A stretch of 64,000 bases of DNA from Phoenix dactylifera (Eukaryota > Streptophyta > Magnoliopsida > Arecales > Arecaceae), in contig NW_024067666.1 of NCBI RefSeq assembly GCF_009389715.1, positions 3,389,001 to 3,453,000 of the forward strand, given 5' to 3'. A program made the translations under genes and the position numbers. Position 1 is the stretch's first letter, and each line of letters starts with the position of its first letter. Shown here in pieces: positions 25,413 through 36,287 of this stretch. The notes under the pieces are model-generated. The model saw only the letters and a list, made by a program, of their open reading frames with translations. It was not told where the DNA came from and made no database searches.

Positions 25413-26233
25413 GGACTCTCATAATAAGTTATAGCTTGCATACATACACTTTTTTGAGCAATTTACCACCTTGTAAACCATTTCTATTGTACCAACCAAA
25501 AATATGGTAACAATAAGCTATATATCTGTTATTTATCTAGCTCTATCAAATATTTTTTATTAAAGTTAAAAGAAGAAATTGGTACATGTTCAAATTCCAA
25601 TGTCATCCTTGCCAAATAATATTGCTCGGTAAAATAGCTGCCACTTCCCCCTATCTTCCAACCATTAATTTATTTAGGATGTATTTGGTTGGCAGAAAGA
25701 ATTCATCCTCATTGGAATGCGTTTTCTAGGAAGTTAACATTTAGTGATTTTTATATATTTGATTGATTATAAAAAATAATATAAAATAATTTATATTTAG
25801 TTGGATATTTATTTTATTTAAAAAATATATAAAATATTTATTATATTTCTGATATTTTTTTTTGTCATTTTAGGATTCTGGCTGAGAGTTTCGGAGCACT
25901 TCTGAAAAAAACATAAAAATTAGACGTTCTTATATTCTTCATATTTTTTTATAAAATATAAAATTTTATTTATATTAAAATTTTAATTTTATTATTTTTT
26001 AAATTACTTATATATATATATATAGTGTTTATTGACCATACTTCTCTTTCCTTTTTTTTTTCTTTTTTTTTTTTTCCTACTGAACCAAATCTGGTTCAAA
26101 GGAAAGGCAAAGAATAATAATTAAAGAAAAGAGAATAGAAAGGGGAAAAGCCTCCGCATCCCTCGCAAGGAAGAACCCCAATCCGGTCAGTAGCTTCCGC
26201 ATCTACCGACACCCTCCTCCTCTCTTGAATCCG
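25413..26233. other. AT-rich spacer and presenilin-like 5' leader
   Basis: The DNA is AT-rich up to about 26080, then a purine-rich leader runs into the presenilin-like start. A TATTTGGTTGG near 25682 and an AACCAAATCTGGTT near 26083 could be MITE ends, but I cannot support borders. Confidence 0.35.
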
Positions 26234-27520
26234 ATGGCGCAGGACCCCGACTCCACCCCCAGCCTCCTCGACTCCCTGGGCGAGGAGATCATCCGCATCG
26301 TCGCCCCCGTCTCCGCCTGCATGCTCCTCGTCGTCCTCCTCGTCTCCACCCTCTCCTCATCCACCTCCCCACTCTCTTCCCTCGCCGCCGCCGCCTACTC
26401 TGACCCCTCATCCTCCTCCTCCGCCGCCTCCATCTGGGACAAGCTCTCCGGCGCCCTCTTGAGCTCCCTTGTCTTCATCGCCTCCGTCACCCTCCTCACC
26501 TTCCTCCTCGTCCTCCTCTTCTACCTCCGCTGCACCCGATTCCTCAAATCCTACATGGCCTTCTCCTCCTTTGTCGTCCTCGCGTTCCTCGGCGGCGAGA
26601 TCCTCCTCCTCCTCGTCACCCACTTCAGTTTCCCTATCGATGCTATCACCTTCTCCCTTCTCCTCCTCAACTTCTCCGTCGTCGGGGTCATGGCGGTCTT
26701 CATGACCAAGATGCCAATTTCCGTGAACCAGGGGTATTTGGTCATCATCGGCGTGCTCGTCGCCTACTGGTTCACTCTCCTCCCGGAGTGGACCACCTGG
26801 GCCCTATTGGTAGCCATGGCACTGTATGATCTTGCCGCTGTCTTGTTGCCTGGTGGACCGCTAAGGCTTCTGGTGGAGCTTGCAATCTCTCGGGACGAGG
26901 ATATACCAGCTTTGGTGTATGAGGCGAGGCCCGTGGAGCCTCGCCCGGGTGCGAGGAGGAGATTGTGGAGAGAAAGAAGAGATTATGGTACGAATTCAGG
27001 TTCTAATGCCAATCCTTCATCACTTGGAAACATGTCTCCGGTGACAGATGAAAGGAGAGATTTGGGTACCAATTCAAGTTTGAACTCCAACAATTCGATG
27101 ACTGGAGAGGCGTTGCCAGAGACGAGGTTGGTTATCAGTGAACAGGAGTCTGCTGGGGGTTCTTCGCGATCAGAGTTGAGAGCACCCTTGGTGCAAACCC
27201 AATTAGATAGTCGTGGAGAAGGGGAAATTGAAGGAATTGGATTGGGTTCATCAGGGGCGATCAAGTTAGGGTTGGGGGATTTTATCTTTTACAGCGTCTT
27301 GGTTGGGAGGGCGGCGATGTATGATTTCATGACAGTGTATGCTTGTTATCTTGCTATTATAGCTGGACTTGGTATCACTCTGTTACTTTTAGCATTCTAT
27401 CGGAAGGCATTGCCTGCTCTTCCGGTGTCTATAATGCTTGGTGTGTTCGTTTATTTTTTGACCAGGGTCTTGCTAGAGGTGTTTGTGGTCCAGTGTTCAA
27501 CAAATCTATTGATGTTTTAG
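26234..27520 (+). CDS. Presenilin-like aspartyl intramembrane protease
   Basis: Presenilin is the catalytic subunit of gamma-secretase and cuts type I membrane proteins within the bilayer. In plants it sits in endomembranes and its substrates are little known. A single intronless frame encodes 428 residues. I take ATG 26234 as start, since it opens the family-like MAQDPD sequence. Hydrophobic segments alternate through residues 22-42, 78-98, 105-130, 137-157, 167-183 and 187-206, with three more after 342. The two catalytic aspartates are both present: D199 in LYDLAAVLLP and D349 in GLGDFIFYS. The PAL motif that shapes the active site is at 394-396. Between the halves lies a hydrophilic Ser/Asn/Gly-rich loop (about 225-340), where presenilins self-cleave. 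All key residues are intact, so it should be active. Lack of introns is usual for plant presenilins. Confidence 0.94.
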   Translation: MAQDPDSTPSLLDSLGEEIIRIVAPVSACMLLVVLLVSTLSSSTSPLSSLAAAAYSDPSSSSSAASIWDKLSGALLSSLVFIASVTLLTFLLVLLFYLRCTRFLKSYMAFSSFVVLAFLGGEILLLLVTHFSFPIDAITFSLLLLNFSVVGVMAVFMTKMPISVNQGYLVIIGVLVAYWFTLLPEWTTWALLVAMALYDLAAVLLPGGPLRLLVELAISRDEDIPALVYEARPVEPRPGARRRLWRERRDYGTNSGSNANPSSLGNMSPVTDERRDLGTNSSLNSNNSMTGEALPETRLVISEQESAGGSSRSELRAPLVQTQLDSRGEGEIEGIGLGSSGAIKLGLGDFIFYSVLVGRAAMYDFMTVYACYLAIIAGLGITLLLLAFYRKALPALPVSIMLGVFVYFLTRVLLEVFVVQCSTNLLMF

Positions 27521-28825
27521 AATGAAATTACTGTTTAATAGGAGGACATTTAGCCTATTCCTGTATGATGCTTTCTGCAATTTCCACTTTAAATGAAAAT
27601 GCATCGAAAAACTGGATGGGATTCCATGGGTTGATAAATTTATTATTGCATGAAAGTTTTTCATGTAGTACCTTTTGTTTCAACATTTTTCCTATCACTT
27701 AATTATGTCTGTAGATATTGTAAATTGCTCATGTTCAGGAGATTGTGAAGGGAAGGAGGTTAAAGAGCAGCCTGTATTTTTATGGGCCAACATTCATGCT
27801 AGTTGTTGTCTTAATGAAAAAAGAAACTGTTTTCCATGCTTTAGTCTCCAGGATAATACTTTTACTGAAATAATATCTCTTTGCCTAGTTCATGTTGAAC
27901 TGCTGAAGTTAATTCTCAATTGCATGAAGCTTAAATACTTCAGACCTGTTGCTAATGACGAGAAGAATGCCTGACACCACAAAATCATTGGAGAGGTCCT
28001 GCTTTGGAATTTCTTGACTAATTCAGGTGCTCGTCACATCATTTGCTCATTTAGTTACTAACTTAATATCATGTATCCCTATTTATTTGTATTTTTGGCA
28101 GCCTAGCTCAGTTGAAGTTTTATTCAGTATTTGCTGATTGAGTGAATCAGCCACAACATGTTCTGGTCAAGTAAACTAGATCTGGTGCTTTGCAAAGAGA
28201 AAAGAATGAGGATACACCTTACATCTTTGATAACTGGTAAATGGGCAAGCCAGGGTGGAAAATTATCCAAATTTGTTAAGCTTTGAAACTACCTTATCTA
28301 TGTTCATGGCTTTCTGCAGAAAAAAAATATATAAAAGTGTTGCACTAGAAAAAATTCTGAAAAAAGGTAGGTGGAACTTGTTCTTGCTGTTTCTTTCCTA
28401 GTGTAAATGCAAATATACATCATGGCTGCAATTCATGTTATGCTATAAATAAAAGTACACCTGCATTGATTTTTCTACCTGTAACTGTGCAACTATCACA
28501 CTTGTATGTTTTAAATAGTAATTTTTCTGGTTGCTATTCTCTAAGGTTCACATAAGCTTCCCATGTTTCACAGTTGGCCCCGATCTGCTTATGTCTTAAT
28601 CATCTGTCGAGTTGCTGCAATTTTTTTTTTTTTTTTGGCTAAGATTGCAACTTGTTTCATTTGTAGATATTTTGTTTTACAATGCGATTCAGCTTTAGAA
28701 ATCTTCAAGTAAGCAGTGGCTGCAATCAATATAGCATGGAAAGAGAAGTGATCTCCAACTTTTTGCATGTGCAAATGATTTTATCCCTTATTCCACTAGT
28801 GTGCTCCATCATTTGAATTCTCTTG
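27521..28825 (+). other. Presenilin-like 3' UTR and downstream DNA (parent copy of the duplicated block)
   Basis: This region is matched piece by piece by 31083-32225. A 99-codon open frame at 27675-27974 is not kept open in the copy, so I regard it as non-coding. A T tract at 28621-28637 followed by GGCTAAGATTGCAACTTG may mark a retroposed tail in minus orientation. Confidence 0.5.
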
Positions 28826-30912
28826 TGCACCCAAGATTCTATTAGCTCTTTCTCAATATCAGTTGGTTTAGTCAGTTCCCTTATGCTGAATCAAGATCTG
28901 TTTTGGAAAGAAAACGGTCCTAAATGAAACAAATTTTTTGACATGTAAGTGTTACTCATGTATGAAGCATGTTCTTGGACGATATGTAAACCTGTCATTA
29001 TATGAGGCCAACCAGGACTAACATAAAAAGAATAATGATTTTAAGTCTCCCACTCATGAACTTTTCTATAAAAAGGGGCACCTAAAAGCTAGAAGTAGAT
29101 CTTCCTAGCTCAGCTCAAATAATTAATAAAGTATTTCAGATGGACTGGAAAAAGTTAATTCCATGCCATTCATTGTCTTAGTTGATTTTTAAACCCCATC
29201 AGTAACCATGTTGTTAAATTTTATTACCAACAACACAATTGTGTGGTTCTTGCATAAACTTTTTAAACTAACACCTAATTAACCTCTGCAATGATTTTAC
29301 GGAGATCTATTTGGAAGAGAAACTTGTCCTAAGAAGAACTAACTATTTGATGAGCCAAAGACTCTTGTGAAGCAAGAAGATTCATAAACTGTACCGAGGA
29401 TCATTGCTGAACTTATCCTTGAATTAAGGACTCTCTCTTTGGACTGTGAATGATGTATTGCTTTATCCATGCCTTTGAAATATGATTCTTTGGTTCCAAT
29501 ATCAACATCTTGAAAAATATTCTTTTCCCCGTATTTCTAAATATCCTAAAGAGATATTGTGATATTGAGATATCACCTTGTATGACATTGGCCAATTCAT
29601 TCTCTAGCAATTACAAGCAGACCAAGTTCTTCTCATTGAACTCGTCAAGAGTTGTCCAAATATCACAAGGTAATTGCAACTTATAATATGCTCAATGATA
29701 TTAGAAGTGGATCTCTTGTAGATGAATTGTGGGTTTATATTTGAAGGCCTCGGCATTCTCTCTAGTGTTTGCTGGAGCAACTTTTACATTTGCACCAACA
29801 ACCTGCCGTAAATCTTTGCCAAAGAGATAAGGCCCCATAAGTGCCCTCCATATTGTGTTTGGTGTGGCTTAGTAACTCTGCTCCAAGTTTGCTCAAACAA
29901 TTATTTAAAATCCACAGTTGGAGAATTGATAGCTCTCATATCAACAGGAATCTTGAAATGCATAGATTGCCATGCCCTAACTTTTATAACATGTGGAGAA
30001 AGGAGATTTCACTTTTCACATGCCAGAAAGTCCCCTTCTCAAGTAGTTATTACATTAGGTTCAAACTAGCCCAAGATCGACAACCAAATGTAGAACAAAA
30101 TGTTGGGGTTCTCGAACCTACAAGATTGTGCAGATAGACTTTAACAACACTAGCTTCAGAGAACATAGAAAGGGGACGTATTCTAGTAGCTTCAGGCTCT
30201 TTAGGTTCAACAATCTTGCATCTGTAGTGTCTTATGGAGATTCATGAAATTGTTGAGTTGTCACAAAGATAGAACAAAGGTTGGTGTGAAGGAAGAACAT
30301 GAAGTTTTCTCATTAAGAATGATGAGAGGCTTCAACAAAGAGGAGGCATTAATGAGGTGGGTGGATGTTAGGCAATAATGGTCTAAGGGTGATATGCTTG
30401 AGTGAGCTAGCATTAAATGAGTATATTCAAAGTTCGAATTTGGTTAGAGTGCCAAATGGAAGTGGCAGGGATAAGTTTATACCAAATATGTGTGGCTCAC
30501 ATACGTGCGAGCTACAAAAATGAGTGTTCATCAACCCATGCATATGTCACACCTAGGACTTGCTTTTCCTTAGCCGTGATGCCAATTATAAGTGATATAT
30601 GATTGTTCCAAATAAAATCATGGAGGTAGAACAAAATCTGTACAAAGAAATTCTCTATGCATGTTTCCATGGTCAAGCTTTGATTTTGAAGCAGAAGGTA
30701 AAATTGGTTAAGATGGGTGCAAGGTTTGTTGGCCTACAGTGGTGTAGCAATAATGATAGCATGCTAAACTATTCCCACCAAATGACACATTTGCTAAGGA
30801 AAATAAAATAAACTAGCTACCAACATGACAACATGACCATAATTTCAAAAATTACTCTCTACAAGGGAGTCAAATTTTCCCTTAAAAAAAAGAGTGTTAA
30901 ATTTGTGATCTA
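28826..30912. other. Spacer between the two presenilin-like blocks
   Basis: About 2.1 kb without a recognisable gene. Open frames up to 98 codons (for example 29841-30137) carry no family motif that I know. It may include decayed transposon DNA. Confidence 0.4.
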
Positions 30913-32225
30913 ATTTCATGACAGTTTATGCTTTTTATCTTGTGATCATAGCTAAACTTGGTATCACTTATTTACTTCTAGCATTATATAAGAAGGCATT
31001 GCCATCCCTTTCAGTGTCCATATTGGTTAGTGTGTTCTTTTATTTATTGACTAGGGTATTGTTAGAAGCATTTGTGGTTTAGTTTCAACAAATGTATTGA
31101 TATTTTAGAATGATGTTGCTTTTTAATAGGAAATTGAAGCCTATTGTTGGATGATGCTTTCTGCATTAACTATTTCAAAGACAAATGCTTAACAGATCTG
31201 GACAAGATTCCATGTATTGATAAATTTAGTATTTCATGAAAGACTTAGATATCACCAATTTCTCTATCACATATCTCTTAGTTGCATGCTTATAAATATC
31301 ATGCATTTTCACAGTTTGGGTGATTGTTGAGGAAACTCGTTACAGAGCTGCCTATGTTTTCGAAATCTAGTATTGTGCTCGTCATTTCTTCCATAATGGA
31401 AAGGAAAAAAATGTGCACCACACTTTACTCTGGAGGATAATGCTTGTATGGAAATAATTCATCTTTAACTAAGTTTTGTTCACTATCTTGATTCAATTCT
31501 CAAATCCGTGAAGATAAAGGATTCTAGACCTGTTACCTATGATGAAAGAATGATTGACAGTTACAAAAACATTGAAAAGGTTCTGCTTTGAATTTTTTTA
31601 ACTAATTTAGGTACTCATTAGACCATTTTTTCCGTTTATCTCATTTCATGCATCCCCCTCTGCAAATTTGCTGGGATATATATGGTTTAGAACAAAATAA
31701 TTTTGATGACTTCCCGCTTGTATTTTGGCAGGCTAAGTTGCGGCTGTCATCAGTATATTTTTAATTGAGTGAATAAATCACACCAAAGTCTCGCAAAGTA
31801 AACTAGACTCTTCTGCTTCACAAAGCTCAAATTAAAAAGTTGATCCAGTTTGTATCTTTGATTACTGCTAAATTGGCAAGCCAGGGTGAAAATGATGAGA
31901 ATTTGTTACAATTTGCAATTCCTTAAGATGAAAATACACTTCTATTGACTTCCACATGTATCCATGCAGCTATCATCCTTGTATATCTTAAATAGTGAAC
32001 TTGTTGCTTTGTAGATTTTCTGGTTTATAATGAACTTCACGTTTAGGAATGGCCTCTTGAGTAGTCGCATCAAGATAGTACGAAAATAAAAGTTATTTTG
32101 GTGCATTCTATGTAATTTTTGCTTGATGATATCCTCAACCTTTTGTGTGATTGTAACTTGTTTTATGCCTTTTTGTACTAGTGCGCTCCATCGATCCTCT
32201 GCTTCCAAATTTCTATTATTAAGCA
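30913..32225 (+). pseudogene. Truncated presenilin-like duplicate (3' end and flank)
   Basis: From 30913 the sequence follows the parent from 27323 onward: the last coding part, the 3' UTR and about 1.2 kb of downstream DNA, with substitutions and small gaps. The frame from ATG 30918 reads 54 residues (MTVYAFYLVIIAKLGITYLL and on, including LTRVLLEAFVV) and ends at TAG 31080-31082, where the parent has the CAG codon of Q420. The PAL motif has become PSL. Both catalytic aspartates and everything before parent residue about 364 are missing. No promoter or start context is evident. It is best read as a decayed tandem duplication. Confidence 0.85.
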
Positions 32226-32466
32226 ACATACCTCTAACAACATGGGAAATGATTTAGTTATTCAGAAATTTCATTCAAACAAATCACACTATTGGAATTT
32301 AGGGTATCAGTTTGTGGAGCAATCTAATTTCTGAAGCTATCTAATTTTTTCAAGCAGAAATTAGTTTTGCAATGAAGATGAACTCATGCACAACTCCTAA
32401 ACCACCACCCCCATCTCCCAATTTTCACTTTCTCAATCTTCAACGATAACTACCTCTAGTTTCTAA

Positions 32467-33257
32467 ATGAATGAGAAACCAACTGCTATCCAGGTTCCCA
32501 GACAGGCAAAGATTTTGCAGATCTTTTCAGTGTGTTGTATTTGTTGTCATCTCTGTGGTAAAAAAAATAATACATTTTATTTGTCTATTGTCACCTTTCT
32601 TTGTTCCTATTCTTCTTTAATTTTGATGTGGTATTACAGGATTTTAAGCCCAGACCAATTCAATTCCCTGTGTCAAAAAGATTCTTCCGCTGGAAGCACC
32701 AAGAGCAGCATGACCTTATGACAAGCAAAAAAACAATTACGGGTAGTAATTTTGAAAATCCCAGATCAGGAACAGTTGCTAATGAGCAGTTGTCAGTCAC
32801 CAAGATCTTGATTAGTGAAAATAAACATTTCTTTTCCTAGATACAGGATCAACAATAGCAGAATGCAGCTGTCTCTGGGAATGAAGTATTCGACAGGCAC
32901 AGGGAGTAATTCAGAATGTTGGCTTCTGCTAGTCTATGACCAAGCTCTTTTGTTCATGAAGAATTCCAAAAGCTCCATTGCTGCCACTGTTAATTACGTA
33001 AGACTTTTGTACATGGATTTTAAATTCTTCCATAATGAATTTACATGAATGCTGACCACCAGAAAGGATCTCCCCCTGCCCCCCTCCAACCTCGCCTTCG
33101 ATCTCAAGCTCACAAACCAACCTGACAGGTTGATCAACGACAGCATCAACAGCATCGAGCCTGGCAAGATCAGGTATTCAGGTGGCAGGACATTGCCAGG
33201 TTACTTTCACAGCCAGCCCTTCGGCCTGACCCTAGGTTCTTTCAGAGGCAGAATGTG
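32467..33257 (+). other. Unrecognised open segments, possible gene fragment
   Basis: Three open stretches follow each other on the plus strand: 32467-32535 (KPTAIQVPRQAKILQIF), 32640-32840 after an acceptor-like TGGTATTACAG (DFKPRPIQFPVSKRFFRW and on), and 33049-33258, a locally GC-richer frame (SNLAFDLKLTNQPDRLIND and IRYSGGRTLPGYFHSQPF). The composition is more protein-like than the surroundings, but I do not recognise a family. The last two cannot be joined into one long frame with certainty. It could be the remains of a host gene or the 3' end of an unlisted gene. Confidence 0.25.
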
Positions 33258-35321
33258 AATATGCCCTTCTCCTCCGAACTGCAGAAACCTGCTCATGATT
33301 TCTTAGTCAGTAAGAGGAGATGCTGCAATTAGCAGCAGCATGTTCTTTTAATTTACAGAAGCAGCATCACATAATTGCGGAAAATGCAAGAATGGAGAGG
33401 GAGAGATTCATCTATCCTTGCTGATTTAGTTGTAAGATTGAAAATCTAAACGAAACTCATTGTAGAAGATATGCGTGCACGTGTGTACAAAATCTCAAGC
33501 ACCACATGATTATGAGGTAGCAAATCAAGTAAAATGTCAGGTACAAAGACTTAATTCATATCTCTTGACATATGGTTATAACTTCTAACTTGCAGGCCAT
33601 TGGGACAACTGAACTAAAACCATGTTTCATAAAAAAGAACTAGGTAACCAGGCATGTGATTGATAACAAAACTCTACTTCCCCAATTTACAATCCCTGAA
33701 CCAAGTAAACAATGTTGTTTCACATTTGAAGTATACTTATGTTTCTTGTTTTGTGGAACTTTACAGATTTAACAGTTCATGACATCTAGATACTTTACTT
33801 TGAGTGCACATGTATCCCAGTAAGATGTAGTCATACCACATGAAAAACCATTCCCATTTTCAGCCAAAAGAAAAGGTTGATATAGATCAGCAACAAATGA
33901 CAGCAAGATGTCTGGATGAAGTTTTGAGCAGAAGATATGCTGTACCTTCATATAAAGCTTATTATGTTCCCTCATCTGTGGCTGTTCTGAATTGACAGTG
34001 GGGGCAAAGTCTACCAGTTAGCAATAACAGAGTTTGTCTAAAAGAGGGAGTTTTTCTAAAGAATAATGACTGCTTGCCTACAATGTGGAGGCACATGACA
34101 TGGCACCAATATCAAGAATAAAAGGGATATGGGAAAAAAAATTTAAAAAAAGCAAAAAAAATGTTTTTTTTCTTCTCATTGGACAACAATTATATTCTTT
34201 GCACTTGTGAAAAATTACAGTTGTCGTATGAAAATATGTATTCAAGGGACCTTTTACTTGTCTCAAGATAATTTTGGGTTGGGTTCTCTTGTTTCTTTTT
34301 TAATAGGCTTATGATTACTTTTATTCACTATCCATTTTACTTGCTTAAACTCATAATCCTTGAGTTTTTATTTTTGTTTTTTAAATATCCTTGATAAGTA
34401 TGAATACCCAGCTTAGCATATTTTGTGTCATCATCAAAAGAAGCCTTATTCTCTTTACATGTATGCAGACAAGAAAAACTAATCTGCAACATGGCTGACT
34501 TTTAACACTAGAACTCTTTGTAATTGTTCATGAGACATTGTTCTCTCATGTTATGCAGGCTATGCACAAAAGAACCTTTTTGCCGGTTTTATCAAAACAA
34601 GAAACTACAATGACTCATACAACCTTAAATAACATTTTCTAATTTACACAATACTGTAAAACACTAAAGCCTTCAGATTTTATATTTTTCTTGATTGCAA
34701 GTCCAATGTTTTGCTTGCAAAATAACCACGTTCCAAAATCATGAGACTTGAGTCATGAAATTCCCAAAATTCAAAGCATTCTTATAAATACTTAAAGCCC
34801 ACCTCATTCTTGGAGTTATCTATTTTCGCCGCGGTAACAGCACCCCCTACTACTACTCCAGCGGGGCATTCGCTCAAAGTTCACCCTAGAGGTTTCAAAG
34901 TATTTAGGAGCATTGCAAATGGACATGATCAAGACGTGCATTTCGGACTTGCATTCCGATCCATCTAGGACTCACATCCGGGTCCGCTAGGTCGCATGCC
35001 TCAAGTGGACGGATCGAGGCAACCGACGCGCCATGCACGACCACCGCTGCAAGCCGAAGGCATGTGAGCGGCAGGGCAACGTTATGCTGGAGCAAACATC
35101 GTTGAGGCAATAGAGCGCAGCAAGTCTGCTGTGAGCCAACGAGCATGCGGCTACAGTACAATGGGCCCGCCACGGCAGCAAATCATAATACCATCAAAAT
35201 CATCTTTTTAAAATAATAAACAATATCACTAAACACTATGCAAGTAAATTTACGATTTTGTTTTTTCCAAGCAATAAAACACACTTACCCCTAGCTTCCA
35301 ATATGTTTGTTTTTTCCTTAG
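33258..35321. other. Spacer; includes a GC-rich island of unknown origin
   Basis: It is mostly AT-rich without genes. About 34907-35175 is sharply GC-richer and is open on the minus strand for 89 codons (34904-35173), yet shows no known motif. It may be a fragment of a transposable element or of a foreign gene. Confidence 0.4.
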
Positions 35322-35640
35322 AGCTCGTTTGGTTTGCGGAAAAAGAAGAGGAAAAAGTGTGGCCAATGAAAAAGTAATGAGATGCTTCTTGTTTGGTTGA
35401 AGTTTTCAAAGGAAAGATATGGAAAAACTACTTTCTCATGAGGCGGAAATCATTCCATTTTTTACTTTTTTTTTCCAAAAAGCTCTTCAACATTAAAGAA
35501 GCATTAAAGAGACATTAAAAACCTAATTTTTATTAAGGGCATAATATGAATTATCCATAATTTTTATTGGAAAGTGGATGGCCGACCAAATATAAGCATT
35601 TTAGAAATTTGTCACTTTTTTTTAATCAACCAAACATGCT
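35322..35640. mobile_element. Possible MITE with GTTTGGTT ends
   Basis: The left end AGCTCGTTTGGTT and the reversed right end AGCATGTTTGGTT match at 11 of 13 bases. They enclose 319 bp of non-coding AT-rich DNA in front of the PB1-MuDR gene. Such ends are common in plant hAT and Harbinger MITEs. I found no convincing target duplication. Confidence 0.4.
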
Positions 35641-36287
35641 AAAAGTAATTTTCTAAATATTCTCTTTCTAAAAATTTATTTTTTAAAATTAATATTTTTA
35701 GAAGTAAAAATGCTTCCGGAGCCCACGCTGGCCTTTTGTCCGGTTTGGTGATAATAGGAAGGCGTGGATAAAGCGTACTTGAAGGGGAAAACGTTCGCAA
35801 ACTTTCGCTCCCAGAATACCCCCGGTCTACGTTATATCCCCATTCTGCCCCGACGATTACCAAAATTTCTCAAATGCCCCCACAAAGTTTCCAAACTTTA
35901 CTCCCTTCCCCTCCTCCTCCTCAGATTCTATTCCTCAAATGCCCCTCCCCCTTCCCACCTCCTCTGTACGGCCGATTCCGGCTGCCGGAGCTCGATCCTC
36001 CGCCGAATTCCGACGATCCAGATTGTACTTCCACAATCCCCTTTTTCCTTATTTCAATCCAATTATCGATGGTTTTCTTTCTGATTCGTTCAACTTTGAA
36101 TTTTTGTGCAGTTTTCTTCGATTTTTCTCCCAATTTACGATCCTCTTCGTTTTCTTTGATCCTTCAATTGCTACGAGGTAACCAAAATCGGAAGTGGATC
36201 CGGAATCTGGGTTCGGTTTCCAGGTATAGGGTTGAGAATTTTGGATTGGAGAGCTAGAATTAGGGCTAGGGTTTCCGAACTTTTAGT

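Noticed and set aside
27675-27974. 99-codon frame after the presenilin-like gene
   Set aside because: The duplicated copy at about 31310-31560 does not keep it open and it has no known motif.
30058-30125. B-box-like GGTTCGA motif hinting at a tRNA or SINE
   Set aside because: No cloverleaf arms or A box at the right distance could be read.
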